Positions 24,964 to 32,180 of a stretch of DNA of 64,000 bases are shown here, piece by piece. Positions within the stretch are counted from its first letter, which is position 1. Every line of letters begins with the position of its first letter. The notes beneath the pieces are model-generated. The model saw only the letters and a program-made list of their open reading frames with translations, did not search any database and was not told the DNA's origin. The stretch lies in the NCBI RefSeq assembly GCF_036169555.1, contig NZ_CP108032.1:3038001-3102000 (forward strand), given 5' to 3'. The position numbers and the translations under genes are program-made. The stretch is from Streptomyces sp. NBC_00306 (GTDB taxonomy: Bacteria > Actinomycetota > Actinomycetes > Streptomycetales > Streptomycetaceae).

Positions 24964-25042
24964 CCTGCAAAGCGAGTTACGCGGGTTCGATTCCCGCCAC
25001 GGCCTCACCGTCCGACCAGGCACGACGAAAGGGCGGCACCCC
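24964..25042 (+). repeat. attR, right copy of 79-bp direct repeat (tRNA-Cys 3' fragment)
   Basis: Identical to 4926-5004. It contains only the anticodon loop and 3' half of tRNA-Cys (24964-25005), so it is not a functional tRNA, followed by the terminator hairpin copy (25028-25057). Chromosomal sequence resumes beyond it; the next 394 bp to the kinase-like gene at 25452 hold no gene I can support. Confidence 0.95.
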
Positions 25043-25451
25043 CGGGTGCCGCCCTTTTGAGCACCATCCGTCTCGAACCCGGTCTCAGCCCCCCACGCGT
25101 TCCTCCGCGCGCGGGCAACGCCGGAGGGCCGTCCGCGGGCCCCTTCGCCGGCCGTTGCCGTCAGGTCGTACGCGGGAGGACCGCGGTCGGCCCGTCCGCC
25201 TGCGGGACGCCGACGCCGCCCTCGTCCGACGCGGTCCGCGAGACCCGCACGGGCCCCCGCATCCCCGCATCTCCCGTGCCCATTGCCCCTGTTGCGTCTG
25301 CGCAGCCCACACCCCCGACGTCTTCGGCTCCGATCGCAGGCCGGGGCAGCGGCCGTTGTCGCCGGAATCCGTGTCCGGGTTGCATCCGCAAGGCTGTTGT
25401 CAGGGCCACCCTCCGGGCCGCACCAGCTCGTGAGTAGGCTCCTGTTCGTTC

Positions 25452-26396
25452 ATGAACGACACGGGGGCTCTGCACATGGAACGAGCGCACACGGAAGGCT
25501 CGCGCGCGCCCAACCGGCGCCTGATCGGGCCGTACCACCTCATCACCCGGCTCGATCCGTCCGGCCCGGGCTTTCCGCCCGCGCCTCAGCGCCGGTTCAT
25601 CGCGCGCAGCCCGGACGGCGACCGTACGGTGCTTCTCAGCGCGCCCCTGGACGGAACCGATCCCGCCCGCTTCCTCGTCGAGGCGGACGCGGCCCGACTG
25701 CTGTCCGTCCCCTGGGTCGCTCCCGTCACCGAGGTCTCGCCCCCGTCCGGCGCCCCCTGGTACTCCTCCCCCTACCTGCCCGCGCTGCCGCTGCCCGTGG
25801 CGCTCGCCGTTCACGGCGGACCGCTGCCCGAACGCACCGTGCGGGTCATCGGCGCGGCACTCGCCGAGACGCTGGCGGGCGCGCACGCCGCCGGTGTCAC
25901 ACACGCCGGACTCTCCCCGGCCGCCGTCCTGCTCGGCGGGGACGGCCCTCGCCTGACCTCCTTCGGCGCCGTGCGGGCCGCGGCACCGGACGGTGAGCAG
26001 CGTTCCGGGCTGCCCGGTCTGGAGCCCGGCAGCCTCGCGCCCGAGCAGGCGTCGGGCGGGCGGCCGCGGCCGCCGGGCGACATCTACGCCCTGGGCGCGG
26101 TCCTCGCCTATGCGGCGACCGGCCACACCGTTCCCGACAGCGCCGAACTCCCCGTTTCCCTGCGCTCGTTGATCTCCAGGTGCCTCACCCGCGACCCGGC
26201 GGCCCGCCCGAGCGCGGTCGAGGTGCTGACGGCCCTTCCTACGGTGTCGGCCGCGCCCTCGGCCACGGTTCTGGACTCGGCCGCGGCTCTGCTGACTCCC
26301 GGCTGGCTCCCCGGCCGGGTGGTGGCCGCGGTGGCCCGGCAGTCCGCCGAAGTACTCGCCGCCGAAATCCGAGTCCCGCAGACCCCGGAGCGGTGA
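25452..26396 (+). CDS. Serine/threonine pseudokinase-like protein
   Basis: A 314-residue protein with the outline of a bacterial Ser/Thr kinase but without its catalytic residues. The catalytic-loop HRDLKPxN becomes THAGLSPAAVLL (no Asp, no Lys), and DFG becomes TSFGAV. The glycine loop is also degenerate. The C-lobe is recognisable (APEQ..., GDIYALGAVLAYAATG, LISRCLTRDPAARPSA). No membrane segment is seen. It ends 3 bp before the next kinase gene, so it may act as a scaffold or allosteric partner of that kinase (inference). An in-frame ATG at 25476 is an alternative start. Confidence 0.82.
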   Translation: MNDTGALHMERAHTEGSRAPNRRLIGPYHLITRLDPSGPGFPPAPQRRFIARSPDGDRTVLLSAPLDGTDPARFLVEADAARLLSVPWVAPVTEVSPPSGAPWYSSPYLPALPLPVALAVHGGPLPERTVRVIGAALAETLAGAHAAGVTHAGLSPAAVLLGGDGPRLTSFGAVRAAAPDGEQRSGLPGLEPGSLAPEQASGGRPRPPGDIYALGAVLAYAATGHTVPDSAELPVSLRSLISRCLTRDPAARPSAVEVLTALPTVSAAPSATVLDSAAALLTPGWLPGRVVAAVARQSAEVLAAEIRVPQTPER

Positions 26397-26399
26397 GGG

Positions 26400-28619
26400 G
26401 TGCTCTCTCCTCTCGCTCACGACGACCCCGCCGGTCTCGGCGCATACCGGCTGATCGCCCGTCTCGGCACCGGCGGCATGGGCACGGTCTACCTCGCGCG
26501 GTCGGCGGGCGGCCGCACCGTCGCGCTCAAGACGATGCACCAGGGCATCGCGTCGGACCCCGCCTCACGCACGCGTTTCCAGCTGGAGACGGACGCGGCG
26601 CGCGTCATCGGCGGCCACCACGGCGCGACCGTCGTGGACGCCGACCCCCTCGCCGAGACGCCCTGGCTGGCCACGGAATACGTCCTCGGCCCTCCGCTGG
26701 ACGATGCCGTCGCGCTGGCGGGCCCGCTGCCCGAACCGTCGGTCCGCGCACTGGGTGCGGCGCTCGCGGGGGCACTCGGTCAGCTGCATCTGTCCGATGT
26801 CGTCCACCGCGACCTCAAGCCGTCGAACGTGATGGTCACGGGGTACGGTCCCAAGATCATCGACTTCGGCATCGCGCGGGCGGCGGGCGACGACCGCCTC
26901 ACACGGACGGGTTCGGCGGCGGGCACGCCCGCCTTCATGTCCCCCGAGCAGGCGACGGGCCAGGAACACACCCCGGCGGGTGACGTGTTCGCCCTCGCCG
27001 GTGTGCTGGTCTTCGCCGCCTCCGGCCACGGTCCCTTCGGCACCGGGCAGGCCGCGGACCTGATCTACCGCGTCCGCTACGCCGAACCGGACCTGACGGG
27101 AGTCCCGGAGGCCCTGGTCCCGATCCTGGCGCGCTGCCTCGCCAAGGCCCCGGAGGAACGCCCCGGCACGGCACGGCTCGCCGCCGAACTCCACGACGGG
27201 CGGGGCGACTTCGCCGACCATCTCCCCGACACCCTCCTCGCGGAGATCGCCCGCCGCGCGACCGAGGTCTGGCAGTACACCCCGTACCGCCTCCCGGTGC
27301 CGGACCATGCCCAGGCGCCGTTCGCGGAAACCGTTGCCGACTCCGGGCTCCGTACCGGGATGAGCCGCCGCAGGCTCCTGTCCGTCTCCGGCGGCTCGGC
27401 GCTCGCGGCCGTGGCCGCGGCCGGCGGTGTCGGCGCATGGGCGTGGCTGCGGGATCCCGACGGCGGGACGGCCGGCGGGGCCGGCGGTGCGGCAGGCCCG
27501 ACGGCGACCGCTCAGCCGGTCACCGGGACGCCCGCCCCGCCCGTCAAGGGCCAGGCCTGGCGCAAGAACGTCCTCCCCCCGAAGAACGGCGAGGCGGGAG
27601 CGGCGGCGCCGCTCGCGCCGCTCCCCGTCGGGGACGTCGTGATGATGGCGACCGGTGAGGGGTTGCTGGGGCTCGCGGCCCTGAACGGAGAGCGCCGTTG
27701 GCTCGTGAAGGACGTCCGGGAATCCCGGCACGTCCACACGGACGGCAAGCTGATCCACATCCTGCTTCCCGGCGGCCCGTACCGCGACCGGCTGTTGCTG
27801 CACACCGTCGACCCGCTGGGCGGACGCACGACCCCCGTGGCCACCTTCACCACGCCCATGCGCCGGACCGCGCTGCTCAGCGTCGCCGACGGCACGGCGT
27901 ACGTCGCCGCGGAGCACCGAGGAGGCTTCCTCTGGAGCCTCAGGGCATTCGACGTCCGCACCGGCAAGGAGAAGTGGAGTTCACCCCTGCGCGGGAAGGA
28001 CGTCGGGAGCTCCGACGACGTCATCGTCACCGCCGTCGCCGGCGGTCGGCTGATTCTCCGCAGACCGGCGGAGACCGGCAGCGGCCTCGACGTCAGTGCC
28101 TTCGACGTCCGCACCGGCCGGCAGGTGTGGCGGATCACCCTGCCCGGCGGGAAGCACGGCGGCTCCGCGCTCGCACCGAACTCACTCGCCGCCGACGACA
28201 GGCATGTGTACGTGGGCGGACAGCGGCTCCAGGCGCTCCGCCTCGCCGACGGCAAGGCGGCCTGGGCGTTCGGCGCGGGCCGGCCGGCGGGCGCGTACGG
28301 TACGCCCGCCCTGCGCGACGGTGTGGTCTACGCGGCGGAGCAGGACAAGGGCGTCGTGGCCGTGACCGCCACGGACGGGAAGCTGCGGTGGGAGGCGGAG
28401 ACCAAGGACCGGCCCGACCCGGCGGTACCGGTGGTCGTGAACGACAGGTTCGTGTACGTCGTGGCCGACAGCAGCGTGTGCTCCGTCGATCTGGAGACGC
28501 ACCGCCAGGGGTGGTCCTTCGCACGGGGTTCGCAGAGCCTCGGTCTCCATGAACGCGTCCCGCGTCTCTTCCTCACGGACGACGCGGAAGTCATCGCCGT
28601 CAATCTCCTCTTCACCTGA
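26400..28619 (+). CDS. Transmembrane Ser/Thr kinase with PQQ/beta-propeller ectodomain
   Basis: A 739-residue PknB-type kinase. Cytoplasmic kinase domain about 15-270: glycine loop LGTGGMGTVYLA, VALK lysine, catalytic loop VHRDLKPSN, DFG in IIDFGIAR and APE-type SPEQ. A juxtamembrane stretch leads to one membrane helix near 330-350 (SGGSALAAVAAAGGVGAWAWL) and an extracellular PQQ-like beta-propeller with repeats such as AFDVRTGKEKWSS and ALRLADGKAAWAFGAG. The start is GTG 26400 with GGAG upstream. The ectodomain presumably senses an envelope signal or ligand. It forms a pair with the paralogous kinase downstream. Confidence 0.93.
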   Translation: MLSPLAHDDPAGLGAYRLIARLGTGGMGTVYLARSAGGRTVALKTMHQGIASDPASRTRFQLETDAARVIGGHHGATVVDADPLAETPWLATEYVLGPPLDDAVALAGPLPEPSVRALGAALAGALGQLHLSDVVHRDLKPSNVMVTGYGPKIIDFGIARAAGDDRLTRTGSAAGTPAFMSPEQATGQEHTPAGDVFALAGVLVFAASGHGPFGTGQAADLIYRVRYAEPDLTGVPEALVPILARCLAKAPEERPGTARLAAELHDGRGDFADHLPDTLLAEIARRATEVWQYTPYRLPVPDHAQAPFAETVADSGLRTGMSRRRLLSVSGGSALAAVAAAGGVGAWAWLRDPDGGTAGGAGGAAGPTATAQPVTGTPAPPVKGQAWRKNVLPPKNGEAGAAAPLAPLPVGDVVMMATGEGLLGLAALNGERRWLVKDVRESRHVHTDGKLIHILLPGGPYRDRLLLHTVDPLGGRTTPVATFTTPMRRTALLSVADGTAYVAAEHRGGFLWSLRAFDVRTGKEKWSSPLRGKDVGSSDDVIVTAVAGGRLILRRPAETGSGLDVSAFDVRTGRQVWRITLPGGKHGGSALAPNSLAADDRHVYVGGQRLQALRLADGKAAWAFGAGRPAGAYGTPALRDGVVYAAEQDKGVVAVTATDGKLRWEAETKDRPDPAVPVVVNDRFVYVVADSSVCSVDLETHRQGWSFARGSQSLGLHERVPRLFLTDDAEVIAVNLLFT

Positions 28620-28740
28620 ACCTGAACCCGGCCCCGGACCGAACCCCGGGCCCGGACCCGGGCCTGCCCGGACCAACCCCAGCCGCAGACCAGACCCAGA
28701 CCAGCCCAGACCCAGACCCAGACCTGAGGACGAACCTCCG

Positions 28741-30759
28741 ATGAACCCCCTCGGCCCCGGCGATCCGCTCCGGCTCGGCCCCTACCGTCTCGTCGGCGTC
28801 CTCGGTGCCGGTGGCATGGGCAAGGTGTACTTCGGCCACGACAACCAGGGCCGGGCAGCGGCCGTCAAGGTCCTGTTGCCGCAGCTCTCCACCGACGCTC
28901 ACATGGTGCAGCGGTTCCTGCGCGAGGCCGAGGCCGCCCGGTCCGTCACCGGGCGGGGTGTCGCGCGGGTCCTCGCCGCCCAGACCGAGGGCGGCCGCCT
29001 CTGGATAGCCTCGGAGTTCCTCGCGGGGCCGACCCTGGAGCAGGCAATCGACGCTTACGGGCCGCTGCCCGACGACGCCCTGCGCGCACTCGCCGCCTCC
29101 CTCGCCGACACCCTCGGGACCATTCACGCCGCCGGGCTGATCCACCGCGACCTCAAGCCCGCGAACATCGTGCTGACCTCGTCCGGGCCGCGCGTCATCG
29201 ACTTCGGTATCGCACGGCCCGAGCACGGACTCACCCTCACCACCACCGGCCAGGCGCCGGTGACACCGGGCTACGGCGCGCCCGAGCAGGTGCTGGGACA
29301 GCGCGTCGGGCCGCCCGCCGACATCTTCTCGCTGGGGGCGGTACTGGCGTACGCGGCCAGTGGCGTACGGACGTACTCAGGCGGTCATGTGGCGGCCGTG
29401 CAGTACGAAGTGGTGCACGGGGAACCGGATCTGAGCCGCGTCCCCGAACCGCTGCGCGTGCTCATCGGCCCGTGCCTGGCGAAGGACCCCGCCTTCCGGC
29501 CCTCCCCCGACCAGATCCGCACGGCCTTCGCCCCGCCGCGGCGCGCGGATCGGATCTGGCAGCAGGGGGCGCTGGCCGCGGACATCCAGCACCGTGAGAC
29601 CGGTGCGCGGCAGTGGTCGACCCAGCCCGGCACGGTCGTCGCGCAGCCTCCGGGCCGCCGCCGCTTCCTCACCGGACTCGCGGCGGGCGTGGCCGTCCTC
29701 GCCGCCGGAGGCGGCACAGCCGCCTGGCTGCTGAGCCGCGAACAGGCGGAGGGCGCGACCACGGGGAACGGTACGAAGACCGCCCCGGCGGGCACGCGGC
29801 TCTGGGGCCCCCTGGCAGTCGCCGATCCGTTCAGCCCTCCGGCGGTCGCGATCGACGGGGTCCTCGTCTTCGGGGCGAAGGACGGCGGTCTCGTCGCCTA
29901 CGGAGCGGATGACGGCAAGCAGAAGTGGCAGACGTCGAAGGTCACCGCGTCCTTGGAACTCGTGGTCATGCCCGGCGGTCTGATCGCGGCCGGGGACGGG
30001 TCCGGCACCGTGCACGCCATCAGTCCGGCGACCGGCAAGGAGCGGTGGGCCGCCGGCATGGAGGCCGCCATGCTCCTCGCCGCGAACGACGACGCGCTGT
30101 TCGCCGTGACCCACGACGGTGCCATCCGCGCCCTCGACACGAAAACCCACAAGACCTTGTGGACCGCCAAATCCGTGTTCGGCACCGGCTACGCCGCGGC
30201 GAGCAAGGACCACCTGGTCCTCCAGTCCGACTCGGGCGCCATCACCGCGCACGACACCCGTACCGGGGACACTCTCTGGACGCGGCCCAAGGGGAACAGC
30301 TTCGGCTCGATGCCGGTGATCCACGAGGGCCTCGTGATCGTGGGCGGTGGATCGCTCATCGCGATCCGCCTGGCGGACGGCAAGGACGCGTGGACGATCG
30401 CCCCCGAAGCGGGGCGGGACTGGGGTTCGCCCACCGTCGACGGGGACCGCGTGTACGTCGCCGCGTGGCAGACCCTGAACTGCCGCCGGCTCAACGACGG
30501 CGGCAAGGTCTGGGCGACCGACATCAAGAGCGTGCCGCTGCCCAGCCTCCGCCCCCAGCTCCTCGGGGACCACGTCTGCGACGTCTCCGGCAAGGACCCC
30601 AAGTCCTTCGACGCGGTGGCTCTCCACAAGGACACGGGCAAACAGGCCTGGACCCACGCCCAGCACAGCACCAAGTCCCTGAAGCTGACGTCCGACGGCA
30701 AGCGGCTCTTCCTGCTGCAGAACGAGACGGTGACGACGGTGTCGGGAGGCGTCGCGTAG
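28741..30759 (+). CDS. Transmembrane Ser/Thr kinase with PQQ/beta-propeller ectodomain (paralogue)
   Basis: A 672-residue paralogue of the preceding kinase. Kinase domain about 12-265: LGAGGMGKVYFG, AAVKVL lysine, IHRDLKPAN, VIDFGIAR, APEQ. A membrane helix lies near 300-322 (FLTGLAAGVAVLAAGGGTAAWLL), followed by propeller blades with VAYGADDGKQKWQT and AISPATGKERWAAG. ATG 28741 is preceded by GAGGA; the upstream open frame (from 28549) runs through a low-complexity CCCGGACC/CAGACC-rich 28625-28735 stretch and is not conserved. It ends 24 bp from the convergent T7SS-like operon. Confidence 0.93.
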   Translation: MNPLGPGDPLRLGPYRLVGVLGAGGMGKVYFGHDNQGRAAAVKVLLPQLSTDAHMVQRFLREAEAARSVTGRGVARVLAAQTEGGRLWIASEFLAGPTLEQAIDAYGPLPDDALRALAASLADTLGTIHAAGLIHRDLKPANIVLTSSGPRVIDFGIARPEHGLTLTTTGQAPVTPGYGAPEQVLGQRVGPPADIFSLGAVLAYAASGVRTYSGGHVAAVQYEVVHGEPDLSRVPEPLRVLIGPCLAKDPAFRPSPDQIRTAFAPPRRADRIWQQGALAADIQHRETGARQWSTQPGTVVAQPPGRRRFLTGLAAGVAVLAAGGGTAAWLLSREQAEGATTGNGTKTAPAGTRLWGPLAVADPFSPPAVAIDGVLVFGAKDGGLVAYGADDGKQKWQTSKVTASLELVVMPGGLIAAGDGSGTVHAISPATGKERWAAGMEAAMLLAANDDALFAVTHDGAIRALDTKTHKTLWTAKSVFGTGYAAASKDHLVLQSDSGAITAHDTRTGDTLWTRPKGNSFGSMPVIHEGLVIVGGGSLIAIRLADGKDAWTIAPEAGRDWGSPTVDGDRVYVAAWQTLNCRRLNDGGKVWATDIKSVPLPSLRPQLLGDHVCDVSGKDPKSFDAVALHKDTGKQAWTHAQHSTKSLKLTSDGKRLFLLQNETVTTVSGGVA

Positions 30760-30783
30760 AGCTGCTCTCGCGGGGGCGCGCCT

Positions 30784-31473
30784 CTAGTGGTAACGAGGCC
30801 AGTTCGCGTCGGCGACCTGTGGAGCAGTCTTCGGAAGGTTGGTGTCGTTGGTGCAACCGGCCTGGTCCGCGACCTTGTGGGCGACCTCCAGGACCATGTC
30901 GAGACCGACTTCACGGGCCTGCTTCGCGCTCAGGTGGGCAGAACGCATGGGGTGGGCGAGAACGTTCACCCTCACGTACTTGTCGTTCCGGATGTATTCC
31001 GGAGCGTCCTTCGGCTGATCCACATCGCACGGGAAGTAGACCCGGTTCGTGGGCCCCAGGTAGTAGGCGTGCACCCCGGCGTCGAACGTCTTCGCCTTGT
31101 CACCCCTCAGAGCACCAGCAGCCTCGAAATCATCCGCCTTGGGCGGTTCACTGCTCCAACTGAGGCTCACGGTGAGCACGTGCTCAACGCCGTCGTCTCT
31201 CTCGACGTCGTAAGCACAGTAGCTCGGCCAGTGATCCTTGATCACCCTGTACGGCGACTTCTCGAGGGAGAACCGGTTGCCCGGCCCGAGCAGCCTCTGC
31301 ATCGACCCCTGGCTCGGCGTCCCGTCCCAGCACGGCTTCTTCGGCGCACTCAGCGGCTTGACCTCCCCCTTGTCGCCCACCCAGAGCCAGACACCCAGCC
31401 CGGCAGCCGCGATCGCCAACACGGCAGCGAGAGCAACGACCTTGCCCCGCGAGGACATCCTCGACATCGACAT
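30784..31473 (-). CDS. Membrane-anchored exported protein, paralogue A
   Basis: A 229-residue protein: basic N-terminus, one membrane helix (about 12-32, VVALAAVLAIAAAGLGVWLWV), then an extracytoplasmic domain. Four cysteines (PCWDG, SYCAYD, FPCDVD, GCTND) probably form two disulfides. It is a clear tandem duplicate of the next gene; the two share the C-terminal block KQAREVGLDMVLEVAHKVA. The chosen ATG 31473 has GGGGTGGGC upstream. It ends the four-gene operon with the ESX-like proteins. I do not recognise the domain; an immunity or accessory role is possible from position. Confidence 0.82.
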   Translation of the reverse strand: MSMSRMSSRGKVVALAAVLAIAAAGLGVWLWVGDKGEVKPLSAPKKPCWDGTPSQGSMQRLLGPGNRFSLEKSPYRVIKDHWPSYCAYDVERDDGVEHVLTVSLSWSSEPPKADDFEAAGALRGDKAKTFDAGVHAYYLGPTNRVYFPCDVDQPKDAPEYIRNDKYVRVNVLAHPMRSAHLSAKQAREVGLDMVLEVAHKVADQAGCTNDTNLPKTAPQVADANWPRYH

Positions 31474-31481
31474 GCCCACCC

Positions 31482-32174
31482 CTAATGGAACCGAGGCCAG
31501 TTCGGCTCGTCGACCTGAGGAGCGGACTTCGGAAGGTTGGTGTCGTTGGTGCAACCCGCCTGGCCCGCGACCTTGTGGGCGACCTCCAGGACCATGTCGA
31601 GACCGACTTCACGGGCCTGCTTCGCCGTGAGATGAGCGGAGTCCATCGGGTGCGCCGCGACCTCGACCCTCACGTACTTGTCGTTCCGGAGGTTGTCCGC
31701 AGCGTCTGTCGGCTGATCCACATCGCACTGGAAGTACAGCCGGTTCGTGGCCCGCAGGTAGTACGCGAGCATCCCGGCGTCGAACTCCTTCACCTTGTCG
31801 CCCGGGCCAGCGCCCGGAACTGGGAGATCGGACGCCTTGGGCGGTTCGCGGTGCCAGCTCAGGTACACCGAGAGCAATGGCTCCACGCCGTTGGCACCCT
31901 GGACGTCGTAGTTGCAGCGGGTCGGTGAGTGATCCTTGATCACCTCATACGGTGACTTCCAGAGGATCAACTGCTTGCCCGGCCCGAGCAGCTTCTGCAT
32001 GGACTCGTGGCTCGGCGTCCCGTCCCAACACGGCTTGGCAGGCGCGCTCAGCGGCGTGCTCTCCTCCTTGTCGTCGCCCGCCCAGAGCCACACCCCAAGG
32101 CCCACGGCCGCGACCAACAACACTGCGGCGAGGGCAAAGATCTTGCCCCGCGCGGACTTCACGGTCACCGACAT
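31482..32174 (-). CDS. Membrane-anchored exported protein, paralogue B
   Basis: A 230-residue tandem paralogue of 30784-31473 with the same plan: N-terminal helix (FALAAVLLVAAVGLGVWLWAG), Lys/Glu-rich linker, and a secreted domain with four cysteines in equivalent positions (PCWDG, RCNYD, FQCDVD, GCTND). The central part diverges more than the ends. It starts 6 bp after the stop of the 746-residue WXG protein and is followed after 8 bp by paralogue A, consistent with one transcript. Confidence 0.84.
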   Translation of the reverse strand: MSVTVKSARGKIFALAAVLLVAAVGLGVWLWAGDDKEESTPLSAPAKPCWDGTPSHESMQKLLGPGKQLILWKSPYEVIKDHSPTRCNYDVQGANGVEPLLSVYLSWHREPPKASDLPVPGAGPGDKVKEFDAGMLAYYLRATNRLYFQCDVDQPTDAADNLRNDKYVRVEVAAHPMDSAHLTAKQAREVGLDMVLEVAHKVAGQAGCTNDTNLPKSAPQVDEPNWPRFH

Positions 32175-32180
32175 GCTCGC

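Larger units (their letters stand above)
4926..25042. mobile_element. AICE integrated in tRNA-Cys (about 20.04 kb)
   Basis: The boundaries are a perfect 79-bp direct repeat (4926-5004 = 24964-25042), which includes the 3' half of tRNA-Cys. Next to attL are a tyrosine integrase and an excisionase. The body holds replication genes (DUF3631 ATPase, prim-pol), an FtsK-like traB, Spd-type small membrane proteins and a KorSA/Pra/NUDIX-type regulatory block, the standard AICE set seen in pSAM2-like elements. Two large cargo genes of visibly lower GC sit at the right end. Excision would leave one intact tRNA-Cys. Conjugal transfer is probably lost because traB is broken, although int, xis and the replication genes are intact. 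Confidence 0.95.

Noticed and set aside
24964..25005. Second tRNA-Cys
   Set aside because: Only the 3' half is present; it is the attR copy of the repeat and cannot fold into a tRNA.
24891..25433. 180-residue open frame across attR
   Set aside because: It reads through the tRNA fragment and terminator and lacks any recognisable feature.
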